NCBI GenBank assembly: GCA_001766655.1 | Contig: MJCC01000006.1 | Location: 777,002-796,273, forward strand | Origin: Phytomonas francai | Lineage: Eukaryota; Euglenozoa; Kinetoplastea; Trypanosomatida; Trypanosomatidae | Direction: 5' to 3' | Length of the DNA: 19,272 nucleotides | Made by a program: the position numbers and the translations under genes | The notes under the pieces: model-generated | The model's input: the letters and a program-made list of their open reading frames with translations, nothing else | Databases searched by the model: none | Told to the model about the DNA's origin: nothing | In this document: positions 1-8,988 of the stretch, piece by piece | Numbering within the stretch: position 1 is the stretch's first letter | How the letters are laid out: each line of letters opens with the position of its first letter

Positions 1-810
1 CGCGCGAACGACGGCCTCGCCGCCAGCCTCGACCGCGAGCGCCGGGCGGCTCACGCGAAGACCGCCGCCCTCGCCGACGCCGCCCGCACCATCGACGCGC
101 TCGAGGCGGAGGGCCTCGCGAGGGGGCGGGCCGACGCGCAGACGATCGCGGGGCTCCAGGCCTCCTGCGACGCGCTGCGCAGGGAGAGGGAGGGGCTGCA
201 GTCCGAGCAGCGCGCCTGCGCGCGTCGGCGTCAGGAGGAGCAGGAGGCCTTTGCAAAGGAGCGGGGGGCCCTGCAGGGCGAGCTCGCGGGCCTGCGCGCG
301 CGGTGCGCCGAGGCGGAGGCCAGGCTGGCGTCCGAGGCGCTCCGCGCGGTTGATCGGGAGCAGCTGATGCGGGAGAACCTGCGTTTGCGCGAGCGGCAGC
401 AGTGCACCGAGGCCGAGAACGCGTCGCTGCGGGAGCAGGTAAAGACCACCACCGTGAGGCGGCAGGCCCTCGACGAGCTTTCCCGCGAGCTCGCAGAGAT
501 GCGATCGCGGCTGCGCGAGCTCGCGCAGCTCCGTGAGGCGGCCAAGACGGCCCGCGCCGAGGCCATGAGCGCTGCCGAGGAAACGGCGGAGCTGCGCAGG
601 GAGCGCGACCGGCTCGCGGTCGGGTTGAATCGACTTCTCGAGCGTACAAAGGCCGCGGCGCGGGTCGGCGAGGCCGCAAAGCGACCGGGGCAGCCGGCCC
701 ATTCCGTGGACTCAACCAGCAGGACGCCGCTGCGGCGTACGGGCGGGGAAACACGCCGGAGGGGGGCGGGGTGGGGGAATCTTAACACTTGTGGCGAATG
801 GAGTGCGTGA
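1..810 (+). CDS. Coiled-coil protein, 3' end only (5' partial)
   Basis: The frame is open from base 1 to a TGA at 808-810, giving the last 269 residues of a protein whose start lies outside the window. About the first 215 residues are almost pure charged helix, rich in Glu, Arg, Ala, Gln and Leu with heptad-like spacing (for example LRERQQCTEAENASLREQV from about residue 127), so a long coiled coil is expected. The last 50 residues are Arg, Gly, Thr and Ser rich and look disordered. I see no catalytic motif and do not recognise the family. Such proteins in kinetoplastids are often cytoskeletal or scaffold components, but that is only inference. GC content and G/C-ending codons match the other genes here, which supports real coding. 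Internal ATGs such as 367 are unlikely starts because the helical pattern continues upstream without a break. Confidence 0.75.
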   Translation, partial: RANDGLAASLDRERRAAHAKTAALADAARTIDALEAEGLARGRADAQTIAGLQASCDALRREREGLQSEQRACARRRQEEQEAFAKERGALQGELAGLRARCAEAEARLASEALRAVDREQLMRENLRLRERQQCTEAENASLREQVKTTTVRRQALDELSRELAEMRSRLRELAQLREAAKTARAEAMSAAEETAELRRERDRLAVGLNRLLERTKAAARVGEAAKRPGQPAHSVDSTSRTPLRRTGGETRRRGAGWGNLNTCGEWSA

Positions 811-1550
811 TGCGGGATATTTTGTTTTGCGTTCGCGCGGTCGCTCTATCTGGAGAGCGGGGGGGGGGAGGGATCAACGGCACCCGACGGGTATTTTTTT
901 TCGTACCTTTTTCTTCTTCTTTCGAGAACTTACTCTTTTATGCGTACGGAACACGCAGAACGTTTTACTGAGCCCAACAACGATGCGATCTAAATAGAGA
1001 CACTCAGTTGATAAGCGTATGAATTTCTTTCCATGTCAAATCCGTCCACTAAAAAGGATGCGATGTGTGTGGGGATGATAAACCTTTGACCTTTTTAAAT
1101 ATATTTCTTCCTCTTTTTCTCATGCTGTTTATTATCGTTATTATATATTACTACGGTATACGTTTATAGATCTTCAAGTTTCTCGCTATACAACTAACCG
1201 CTACACTCTCAAATCCAAGGCTATACATTACCTACTATTAACCTTTATTGTGCAATCGAGCACCACTATTATTGATATTAATATTTATTACCATAACTAC
1301 TTCGCAAGTATATAAGGGAAGGTTGAAGGAAGCCTTATCTATATATTTACTATTATTATTATTATTATTATTATATAATTTTAAGGTAAAGGGGAAAATA
1401 TTGAATAGACAGGATCAAAGGGCGTTTTCTCTACTGTTTGCATATTGACCTATCTACTTGATAATCGTAAAATATTATTTTCACTTGATCAGACGCTCAT
1501 ATATCTATATAAATATTAATCTATCATTCAGAAAGGGAAATAAGGACGGA
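811..1550. other. AT-rich spacer between coiled-coil gene and HSP110
   Basis: No gene is supported here. The spacer should hold the 3' UTR of the upstream gene and the short 5' UTR of HSP110. It becomes sharply AT-rich after about 880 and includes a TAT/TTA microsatellite near 1351-1373. Acceptor-like AG sites just before HSP110 lie at about 1491-1492 and 1530-1531, but neither has the long pyrimidine run seen before other genes here, so the HSP110 splice site is uncertain. The pyrimidine-rich part nearest the gene is around 1427-1460. Confidence 0.6.
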
Positions 1551-4049
1551 ATGTCTGTGTTTGGTGTAGACTTTGGGAACCTTAATTCCACAGTGGCGAT
1601 CACTCGCTGCGGTGGTGTCGACGTGGTTACGAATGAAGTTAGCAAGCGTGAGACCACGACTATTGTTTCCTTCGTCGAAGATGAACGTTTCATTGGAGAA
1701 CAGGCGCTTGACCGGTATGTACGGAATGCCCAGAACACGATTACGCTCCTTAAACGTTTTGTTGGGATGCGCATCAATCACTCGAACTTGGAGTTTGAGA
1801 AGCGTTTCCTCACGTGCCAGATCAAAGGCGATGCGGAAGGTCGTCTCATGTTCAGCGTCAACTACTGCGGCAAGATGCAGGAATTTTACCCCGAGCAGGT
1901 GTTGGCGATGATGCTGCAGAAGCTGCGCTCGTACGTGAGCAACGCGTCGTCGTCGGATCCCAACTACATCGTGGCCGTGCGCGATTGCGTGATCGCGGTG
2001 CCCAGCTTCTACGACGCGAACCGCCGGCGGATGATTTACCAGGCGGCGGAGGTGTCTGGCCTGCACTGCATGTCCCTGATCAACGAGTCCACCGCCGCGG
2101 CGATGGACTACGGCATCTTCCGCGGCTCCACTCTCAACGAGACCGAGGAGGAGAGCCAGGTTGTCGGGATCCTGAACATCGGCTACACCACCACGGAGTT
2201 CTCCATTTGTCGGTTCTGGAAGGGCAACTGCAAGATTATAGGTCGCACCCTCGACATCCACACCGGCACCCGCGACGTCGACTACGAGCTCTACAAGCAC
2301 ATGGTCGATGTGGTGAAGACGAAATATCACGTAGATGTCAGCGAGAACCGCCGGGCAAGTTTACGGCTTCTCCAGGCCTGTGAGCGGCTCAAGTACCTGC
2401 TCTCCGCCAACTCCTCCGCCCCACTCAACGTTGAGAACATCATGGATATTGACATCAACATTCCATGCTTCGAGCGGACGACGCTCGAGGAGCTGTGCGC
2501 GGGCGTGGCGGAGCGCGTTCACACCGTCTTGGAGCGCGGCTTCCAGCAGTCCGGCATCGAGCCCCGCAACTTCCACAGCATCGAGGCCATTGGCGGGGGT
2601 TGCCGCATTCCCATGTTCAAGCAAATGATTGAGAAGGTGCTCGGCAGGCCGGCAAGCTTCACTTTGATCGCTTCCGAGACGACGGCGCGCGGCGCGGCGA
2701 TCATGGCGGCAATGCTCTCCCCCAAGTTCCAGGTTCGCCGCTTCAAGATCGCGGAGATCGCGATGTATCCGGTACTGCTGGGGTACTACATCGAGAACCC
2801 GAAATCGCCCAGCGCGGTCCCGTTCCTGCCGGATATCAACAAGGTGGTAACCCTGCTCGGCGCGGGCAGCGCTTTCCCGAAGGTCGTGGATGTGAAGATC
2901 CCGCGGAACGGCCCGCTCAAACTTTACTCCTTTTACGATCCCGAGGACGCGAACGTGAAGCAATTGGTGATGCCGGAGGACTACGTGGTGGGCGAGTGGG
3001 ATATAGGGGCGCCGATCGAGAAACCCCGTGGTCGTGTTCAGGAGATCAAGGTGCGCATCAACCTGAGGCCGGACGGCCTCATCTACGTCGAGAGCGTGCA
3101 CGCCGTCGACGTCTACGAGGTTGAGGAGATGGTGGAGAAGGAGGGCGCGAAGCCGGAGGCGAACGAGGAGGCCCCGGCGGCGCCTGCGGAGGGGGCCGAA
3201 TCCGCGCCCCCCGCGGAGCCCGAGAAGGTCCTGGTCCGCAAGAACAAACAGCGGCTGCTCGAGGTGCCGTTCACGCCGAACCTCGACGTGATCGGCCACA
3301 AGACGGAGGCCGTGATGCGGTTTTGCCAGCACGAGAAGGAGATGTACGACCGCGACGCCCTCATCACCGCGACGCGGGAGGAGAAGAACAAGCTAGAGAG
3401 CTACATCCTCGAGTACCGCGGCCAACTCGGCGAGGGCGGCGTGCTCGAGCCCTACGTCTCGCCCGAGGACCGGCAGAAGTTCCTGCGCCAGTGCAACGAC
3501 GACGAGGAGTGGCTCTACACCGAGGAGGGCGAGAGGGCGAGCTGGGCGGGCTACAACGAACGCGTGCAGGACCTCCGCGCGATCGCCGAGCCCGCGGTGG
3601 CGCGTCGCCGAAACCGCATGGACGTCAACTTCGCCTTTGGCGCCTTCCATGACAGGCTGAAGAACGCCGCGCAGCAGGCGCTGGATGGGATCGGAAAGGC
3701 GGCCCACATCACTGAGGAGGAGCTGCGACAGGCGGCCGCCAGCGCCGAGGAGGCCATCTCGTGGGGTCAGGCCAAGATGCAGGAGCTGGCCGAGACGCCC
3801 ATGACGGTCGATTCCAAAATCACCCCGGCGGATTTTGAACAGAAGGTGGCAGCTGTCGAGGCGAGTATTAGCGCCATCCTGAGTCGTCCAGCCCCCGCCG
3901 CCCCCGCGGATGCGGAGAAGCAAAACGAAGAGGAGCAGCAGCAGCAGCAGCAACAGCAGCAGGAGCAGCAGCCGCCGGCAAATGATAAGCCTACCTCAGA
4001 AAAAGAGGGCGAGGCCAGCCCCGCATCGCAGCCTACGGAGAATGCGTAA
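1551..4049 (+). CDS. HSP110: HSP110/Sse-type chaperone, nucleotide-exchange factor for HSP70
   Basis: This 832-aa protein belongs to the HSP110 branch of the HSP70 superfamily. Family members act in the cytosol as nucleotide-exchange factors for HSP70 and as holdases that help disaggregation. The ATPase domain spans about residues 1-385: phosphate loop GVDFGN near the N-terminus, the family signature beginning DCVIAVPSFYDANRR near residue 145, and the adenosine-site signature EAIGGGCRIP near 345. A beta substrate-binding domain follows, interrupted by a long acidic Ala/Pro/Glu loop at about 524-562, which is typical of HSP110 and not of HSP70. A helical C-terminal domain ends in a disordered tail with nine consecutive Gln at 796-804. 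There is no terminal EEVD, as expected for HSP110. The frame extends upstream to 1458 but only from a TTG; 1551 is its first ATG. Length fits the family. The first ~100 codons are visibly less GC-biased than the rest. Confidence 0.95.
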   Translation: MSVFGVDFGNLNSTVAITRCGGVDVVTNEVSKRETTTIVSFVEDERFIGEQALDRYVRNAQNTITLLKRFVGMRINHSNLEFEKRFLTCQIKGDAEGRLMFSVNYCGKMQEFYPEQVLAMMLQKLRSYVSNASSSDPNYIVAVRDCVIAVPSFYDANRRRMIYQAAEVSGLHCMSLINESTAAAMDYGIFRGSTLNETEEESQVVGILNIGYTTTEFSICRFWKGNCKIIGRTLDIHTGTRDVDYELYKHMVDVVKTKYHVDVSENRRASLRLLQACERLKYLLSANSSAPLNVENIMDIDINIPCFERTTLEELCAGVAERVHTVLERGFQQSGIEPRNFHSIEAIGGGCRIPMFKQMIEKVLGRPASFTLIASETTARGAAIMAAMLSPKFQVRRFKIAEIAMYPVLLGYYIENPKSPSAVPFLPDINKVVTLLGAGSAFPKVVDVKIPRNGPLKLYSFYDPEDANVKQLVMPEDYVVGEWDIGAPIEKPRGRVQEIKVRINLRPDGLIYVESVHAVDVYEVEEMVEKEGAKPEANEEAPAAPAEGAESAPPAEPEKVLVRKNKQRLLEVPFTPNLDVIGHKTEAVMRFCQHEKEMYDRDALITATREEKNKLESYILEYRGQLGEGGVLEPYVSPEDRQKFLRQCNDDEEWLYTEEGERASWAGYNERVQDLRAIAEPAVARRRNRMDVNFAFGAFHDRLKNAAQQALDGIGKAAHITEEELRQAAASAEEAISWGQAKMQELAETPMTVDSKITPADFEQKVAAVEASISAILSRPAPAAPADAEKQNEEEQQQQQQQQQEQQPPANDKPTSEKEGEASPASQPTENA
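3936..3971 (+). repeat. CAG/CAA repeat coding polyglutamine in HSP110 tail
   Basis: Nine glutamine codons (CAG with one CAA) run from 3936 to 3962, followed by GAG and two more CAG. They lie in the low-complexity C-terminal tail, outside the folded domains. Such tracts often vary in length between strains; whether this one does is not visible here. Confidence 0.9.
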
Positions 4050-4684
4050 AGAAACGCAACCGCTTCTTTGATTTATTTGGTAAACAGGAGGGAATACTTT
4101 TGTGGGGGCGCAGGTTTCTATCTTTTGTTTGTCTTTTTCCTCTTCTATGGATCACTCAAAAGGTAATGTTAAAAACTAGCCGTGAGGAAGGAACTAAATG
4201 TGATTTTATGGTAATATCAACACTTGAGCCGGTAATAAATGAGGCGCGCTTAGGAGCAAAGGGGTTTGCCTTTTCTTAGCGTGTGATTTCAAGCCGCGAC
4301 AGACTTAAAATGTAGCATTTTATTAAACTAGAAAGGAAGGGAGAAGAAGGGAAGGCCAACCCCTCTGAGCAGGAAATATTTTTTTAAAAAGGAAAATCCA
4401 TTAAGTAATGTGGGCATATGGAAAAGAAGACAACACTATGTGTCATTCTGTGTGACACATCTTATCGAGAAGCGATTAGGTTAATGTGTTCAACGTGATC
4501 AGGTTAGGGGTCCAGAGGTAGCATGAGTTGTTCAATCCATTGATTTCGCCTTAAATATATGACGACGTGCAATCATGACATGATGATCACGTCAGTATTA
4601 TGTTTATTCCGGAGATAGCATCGAAGGGAAACTTCATATTTATTCTCCCCTCTTATTCACTAAATATGGTATTCGTCGTGTGCC

Positions 4685-4685
<1 letters not shown>

Positions 4686-4710
<25 letters not shown>
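4686..4710. repeat. (AT)n microsatellite
   Basis: An uninterrupted run of about 12 AT dinucleotides lies in the HSP110-PDH spacer, followed by further AT-rich sequence. It has no coding role. Confidence 0.95.
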
Positions 4711-4715
<5 letters not shown>

Positions 4716-4915
4716 ATAATAATATTACTATAAATATCATTATTATTTTAATCTTGCCATTAATCTGTCTATTGTATTATCAATTTTCTTGAATAATTCG
4801 AGTGCAAAAGAAAAAAGAAGAAGGCAGACCTTGAGTATAATAGGGTGAAAAGTAAATGGGAAAACCAATAGATATTTAAGCCCAATTTCTATATCTTAAG
4901 TATTTCTGCAGGCAC

Positions 4916-4917
<2 letters not shown>

Positions 4918-4961
<44 letters not shown>
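4918..4961. repeat. (TTA)n microsatellite
   Basis: Fourteen consecutive TTA units occupy 4918-4959 and trail off into imperfect copies. A shorter tract of the same type sits near 1351-1373, and an imperfect one near 9059-9084. Confidence 0.95.
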
Positions 4962-5200
4962 GTTATTAATTTGATTGTGTGACACATCTAAATTCATGAG
5001 CCTATATCCAAAATAGACTCATTGATTCTTATTGTATATTGCCATCTATGGGCTTGAAGTTAACTAATAAACAAGATAAAGATACACCTCGATGGGACTT
5101 CTTCCCTTTCTCCTGGATCTGGATGGGATCTCCCCAAAGGGATAAATAGGAGGACATAGTACAGGTGCATTTGAATTAAAGCCTTAGTCCTTGGTTCTAT

Positions 5201-5245
5201 TCCTTTTTCCGTTTTCTCCACTTTTTCTTCTTTCTTTTCAAACAG
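5201..5245 (+). promoter_or_regulatory. Predicted trans-splice acceptor for PDH E1 alpha
   Basis: A 40-base pyrimidine-rich stretch ends at the AG at 5244-5245. No ATG occurs between it and the E1 alpha start at 5385, giving a predicted 139-nt 5' UTR. A second AG at about 5310-5311 is a weaker alternative. This is the arrangement expected for spliced-leader addition in kinetoplastids; the site is inferred. Confidence 0.65.
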
Positions 5246-5384
5246 CAAATTCGGAAGAGTCTTGCTTTCTTTTTCCTCCAAATATCTTTGCTGTTACTAT
5301 ACATACGCTAGCAAAGCAAATCCATCCATCCAGGCTATCCCGCACGCTATCCATTACACACCCCTTTGGAAAGACTAAACGGAA

Positions 5385-6527
5385 ATGCTCCGCCGCGCCA
5401 CCCGCACACTCCTCGCGACGAAGACCATCAGCCTCAAGCCGAACGTCCCCTTCAAGCTCCATGCCGCGGACCGCACCGACCTTGAGCCCATCCCGACGAC
5501 GGCGACCTACGACCCCGAGGTCGTCAAGAAGAACCTTGAGTTCATGCTGATCTCCCGCCGCATGGAGCAGGCCTGTGACCAGTGCTACAAGCTCAAGAAG
5601 ATCCGCGGTTTCTGCCACCTGTACATCGGCCAGGAGGCGATCCCCGCGGGCATGGACAACGTCCTGACCCGCGACGACTGCGTTGTGACGTCGTACCGCG
5701 ACCACTGCTGGTACCTCTCCCGCGGTGGCGCAGTCGAGGAGGTCTTCGCGGAGCTCTTCGGTCGTGCCACGGGCTGCAGCAAGGGCAAGGGCGGGAGCAT
5801 GCACATGTACATGGTCAAGAATAACTTCTACGGCGGGAACGGCATCGTTGGGGGACAGGTCCCGCTGGGGGCCGGTCTGGCCTGGCGGTACGCGATGGAA
5901 AACCGGGACGCCCCGAAGCATGTCGCGGTGACGCTATACGGAGACGGTGCGGCGAACCAGGGGCAGGTCTACGAGGCCATGAATTTTGCCGCCCTCCAAC
6001 GGATACCAGTCATCTTTGTTGTCGAGAACAATCAGTATGGAATGGGCACGAGCATCAATAAGGCAAGCTACATGGCCGAGTTCTACCGCCGTGGGAACTA
6101 CCTGCCGGGTCTGAAGGTGGATGGGATGGATTTGTTCGCGATCCAGGAGGGTACCCGGTGGGCAAAGAACTACTGCCTCTCCGGCAAGGGTCCCGTGGTG
6201 CTGGAGCTCGACTGCTACCGGTACGTCGGCCACAGCATGTCCGATCCCGATAGCGTCTACCGCACCAAGACTGAGATCGAGAAGACGAAAGAGGATCGTG
6301 ACTGCATCAAGAACCTGCGAGAATTCACCGTGAAGGAGGGTATCATGACGGAGGAAGAGATCAAACAAATGGAGAAGCAAATCAAGAAGGATGTGGATGC
6401 TGCCATGAAGAAAGCCGAGAAGGCCCCCCTACCGAGCATGAACGAGCTCTTTACGGATATCTATCCGGATCAAAAGTTCATGTTCCGCACGTGCCAGGGT
6501 GATGTGTATAAACTCGCTGGTGAATAA
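5385..6527 (+). CDS. PDHA1: Pyruvate dehydrogenase E1 component, alpha subunit (mitochondrial)
   Basis: The 380-aa product is the thiamine-diphosphate-binding alpha chain of pyruvate dehydrogenase. With the beta chain it decarboxylates pyruvate and passes the acetyl group to lipoyl-E2 in the mitochondrial matrix. The first ~20 residues are basic and lack acids (MLRRATRTLLATK), as in a mitochondrial presequence. The ThDP/Mg motif runs from GDG at 186-188 to NN at 215-216. Other hallmarks are GFCHLYIGQEA, SKGKGGSMHM and the loop GHSMSDP with His283. The loop Ser284 aligns with the main kinase-regulated serine of the mammalian enzyme. The second mammalian site is Val291 here, with Ser290 beside it, as I recall for plant enzymes. 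The length matches the family exactly and the ATG is the first after the predicted acceptor. No other PDH-complex subunit lies nearby, as usual in these genomes. Confidence 0.97.
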   Translation: MLRRATRTLLATKTISLKPNVPFKLHAADRTDLEPIPTTATYDPEVVKKNLEFMLISRRMEQACDQCYKLKKIRGFCHLYIGQEAIPAGMDNVLTRDDCVVTSYRDHCWYLSRGGAVEEVFAELFGRATGCSKGKGGSMHMYMVKNNFYGGNGIVGGQVPLGAGLAWRYAMENRDAPKHVAVTLYGDGAANQGQVYEAMNFAALQRIPVIFVVENNQYGMGTSINKASYMAEFYRRGNYLPGLKVDGMDLFAIQEGTRWAKNYCLSGKGPVVLELDCYRYVGHSMSDPDSVYRTKTEIEKTKEDRDCIKNLREFTVKEGIMTEEEIKQMEKQIKKDVDAAMKKAEKAPLPSMNELFTDIYPDQKFMFRTCQGDVYKLAGE

Positions 6528-7740
6528 ACGGATGGGGAGCCCGGAGCAGTCGTTTTGTCTAATTTGCCATGTGAAAAGACGGAGACATAGGTGTATGGAA
6601 AACCGAATCTCTCATTGCGAAGGTAAGTAAATGAATGTAAAATAAAAAAAGGGATATACTGCACGAGAGCACTGTGGAGTAAATCAATCTGTAATCCATG
6701 CCCTCGGTGTGTGACGCGTTGAAGAGGTTGCGTCAACCCATGGGAACACAACGTACACAAAGGAATACAAATCCGTTATTCCAATTCTTTTTTTTTTTTT
6801 TCAACACTCAGAAACTCTGTGTCGTTTATCTGCAGTCTTCGTCTTAGATTTTCTTTTCTAAATTGTCTTGCCTTATACCGTTGTAGGTCTGTCTTTTTTT
6901 ACCCTTTATTTTAAACACGATGAAATGAGCCGATATATTTAAAGAACGATTTAAGTAGAGGAAAATAACGCTAGATGTTTCATATATACACATGAGACTG
7001 GTGCATATGGAATAATAAGTTGTATTGGGCGGGAAAGTGCGCGCCGTATAGTAATCGGAAGGACTAAAACGTGATAGTTGTGTACTAAAATGTAGTTATA
7101 TCTCCTATGAGATTTGGACGTGCACACAGAGAGTTGAGAATGATTAAAAAAAAAACCGTTTTCTATTTTTATTTCCATGTTTGTGTGTGCAGTATTTTTT
7201 TTTAATTTTGCTATTTATCGCTACTTCTGTGGTACATATTTTTGACTTAACACGGTAAGGGCTCTTTTTTTAAGCAAGGATTCGCGCATAACTAAAAGTA
7301 CGGTATTGAATAGGTAAGAATATAAAACGGAGAGGTTTGTGCTAATATTAATTAATTCACCAAGTAAATTCGAAGATTCAATGACAAGAAATCATTATCA
7401 TTTCTTTATGACGTATGCTTTTTCTTTTCATACCTTTTCGCTAATTCTGGATGCCCTTTGGGGCGTGCTTTGGTGGTGTGCGTGTGCGTGTGTGTGCATC
7501 CTGTCGCTACCTGGTGCTTTAATGTCATGGGTTCGCTCTTTTTTTTTTTTTTGCAGCATTTAGAGTGATATTCTTCTTGGGCGAAGATTTTTCTTCACCC
7601 TCTTTTCTTTCGTTTTTCCCTTTCACATTTGCATACGAGCAAATACAATAGGGTGCTGTCTTGCGAGAGGACAAAACAACGGTAGTTGGAGGGGTATCTT
7701 TTGGAGCGCGTAGTAAGTTTTTGATTTTTTTTCTTTTAAA
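6528..7740. other. AT-rich spacer downstream of PDH E1 alpha
   Basis: No gene is supported in these 1.2 kb. It contains the E1 alpha 3' UTR, several T runs (for example near 6787-6800), a GT-rich stretch near 7468-7500, and the strong acceptor listed separately. Short open frames here use non-ATG starts or AT-driven codons and were not accepted. Confidence 0.6.
7533..7556 (+). promoter_or_regulatory. Predicted trans-splice acceptor for the 415-aa protein
   Basis: A run of about 14 T ends in GCAG at 7553-7556, one of the clearest acceptor signals in the window. No ATG lies between it and the start codon at 7741, so the predicted 5' UTR is 184 nt. The site is inferred from the general kinetoplastid pattern. 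Confidence 0.7.
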
Positions 7741-8988
7741 ATGAAGCCTTACCAGCATGTTTACCTGCGCGTTGTGTCTGGAGTTCGCTTACGCGGGCGC
7801 GCGAGACCGCTCGTTTTCCTAGCCTCGTTTGGGAAGATCCGGGACACCACTCGAGGGGGCGCGCTTTGGCTGAGCACTCGACATCACATGACCACCCCCA
7901 CAGGGCTGCGTCTCCGAGGCTTTCAAGAGAGGCCGCATCAGCCGAATAGCCTTTTGAACAAAGGAGAACTCGAAGAGGTCTCTCGCAGGCGTCAACCGCG
8001 CGGTATCGCATCGGGGACCACTTCACGGAGTCATACCTCTCCGAGAGACCGCGGCGGTGTATTTTCTTGGACCCGAAATGGGCGCCGTGCGGCCGCGCAT
8101 GGCAGCCTCACTGATAGCGAAAATGCGCTCTACGAGAACGCCTACGCGAGCCGGAATAGCTTGGCGGAGCCGCGCTATACTTTTTGGCAGTCCTTCCGCC
8201 GCAGTTCCCGGGACAAATTGCCGTTGAATCCATTGCACAAAATCCAAAAATGGGACGACCACGCGGCGCCGAGCAATCCGACGGAGAGGAGTACGAGCCG
8301 CTTCCTGTTGGCTGTTGAGGAGATGTTCGGCAAGGCCCAGAGGCGCGGCGAAAAGATGTCCATTCACCTCTCCGAAGATCAACGCCACGAGATCGTCGCG
8401 CGGTACACGTCGACGAAGTGGTGGGGGAGGTTCTACTACCCCTTTCGCAACATTTCCGATCGCCAGATCCGATGGTCTCGGCGAATTTCCCGTCTGCTAA
8501 TGGTGGTAGCTCTTTTAATAGCCTGTGGGATTATCTTTTTGCTCTACTTTCAGGAGGTCCGTGTGGTCGAGTTGCTCTCGCCGGAGGATAGGCGGGATTA
8601 CATTCACATCGTGAATGGCATGCGCTACGGCGAGATCAAGCAGCTCGCGGATGAGGTGTTGGCCAAGGAGGACCCGCTTATGGCGCTCCCAGCCCAGGAC
8701 CGCTGCCATTTATTTTTGGAGGCCGCGCGGGAGAGGAATTGGCATCTCATCGACTGGGAGGTGGAGTCCCGCAGCCGCTATCCGAGATCCGCGTTGGACG
8801 ACTTTGACTGGATGCACATCACCTACTGGCTGTGCATGACCGTGGGAAGCACCCTAATGGGCAGCTCAACGTACTTCACGGATGCGTTGGGCCTCGCGGA
8901 GAGGACGAGGAAGCACGAGGCGGAGTTTATCTCCGGCGAATTGGAGCCAAAGGCCTTGCCGGAACGTGCAAAACGAGGGTTCTGGTAG
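7741..8988 (+). CDS. Unknown 415-aa protein, one membrane segment, possibly mitochondrial
   Basis: I do not recognise this family. The start at 7741 is the first ATG after a very strong predicted acceptor. The N-terminal ~90 residues are Arg-rich, nearly free of acids at the beginning and low in predicted structure, compatible with a mitochondrial presequence. Residues ~200-250 are better ordered, with a Trp/Tyr/Arg-rich segment (STKWWGRFYYPFRN) just before a clear hydrophobic helix at about 252-270. After it comes a soluble, helix-prone C-terminal domain of ~140 residues with many Asp, Glu, Arg and Trp. A second, weaker hydrophobic stretch around WMHITYWLCMTVGSTLMG could touch the membrane. 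The layout suggests a single-pass inner-membrane protein with a C-terminal soluble domain. Orientation and role are inference. Codon bias is weaker than in HSP110 or PUF, so the gene may be less highly expressed or faster evolving. Confidence 0.8.
   Translation: MKPYQHVYLRVVSGVRLRGRARPLVFLASFGKIRDTTRGGALWLSTRHHMTTPTGLRLRGFQERPHQPNSLLNKGELEEVSRRRQPRGIASGTTSRSHTSPRDRGGVFSWTRNGRRAAAHGSLTDSENALYENAYASRNSLAEPRYTFWQSFRRSSRDKLPLNPLHKIQKWDDHAAPSNPTERSTSRFLLAVEEMFGKAQRRGEKMSIHLSEDQRHEIVARYTSTKWWGRFYYPFRNISDRQIRWSRRISRLLMVVALLIACGIIFLLYFQEVRVVELLSPEDRRDYIHIVNGMRYGEIKQLADEVLAKEDPLMALPAQDRCHLFLEAARERNWHLIDWEVESRSRYPRSALDDFDWMHITYWLCMTVGSTLMGSSTYFTDALGLAERTRKHEAEFISGELEPKALPERAKRGFW

Larger units (their letters stand above)
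4449..4989. repeat. 14-bp direct repeat with palindromic core, two copies
   Basis: The word TGTGTGACACATCT occurs exactly at 4449-4462 and again at 4976-4989, 527 bp apart, both in the HSP110-PDH spacer. Its first 11 bases form an odd palindrome around a central G. Function is unknown. It could be a protein or RNA regulatory site, a remnant of a dispersed repeat, or chance in a TG-rich context. Confidence 0.5.
4050..5384. other. AT-rich spacer between HSP110 and PDH E1 alpha
   Basis: No gene is supported in these 1.3 kb. The stretch should contain the HSP110 3' UTR and the PDH E1 alpha 5' UTR. It holds two microsatellites and a 14-bp palindromic word present twice, listed separately. The last 200 bases turn pyrimidine-rich and lead into a strong trans-splice acceptor. 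Confidence 0.6.

Noticed and set aside
231..788. Antisense 185-codon frame opposite the coiled-coil gene
   Set aside because: The Ser/Arg/Ala-rich product is what reverse-reading of Glu/Arg/Ala coiled-coil codons gives. The + frame is open from the window edge and shows heptad-like order.
1458..1550. N-terminal extension of HSP110 by 31 residues
   Set aside because: It would need a TTG start, and the HSP70-fold N-terminus begins at the ATG at 1551.
1524..3332. Antisense open frames of 268 and 323 codons over HSP110
   Set aside because: They are shadows of the GC-biased sense gene, with His/Arg/Leu-rich translations and no recognisable domain.
5060..5281. Antisense 73-codon frame before PDH E1 alpha
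   Set aside because: Its Lys/Glu-rich part is the complement of the polypyrimidine tract of the predicted acceptor.
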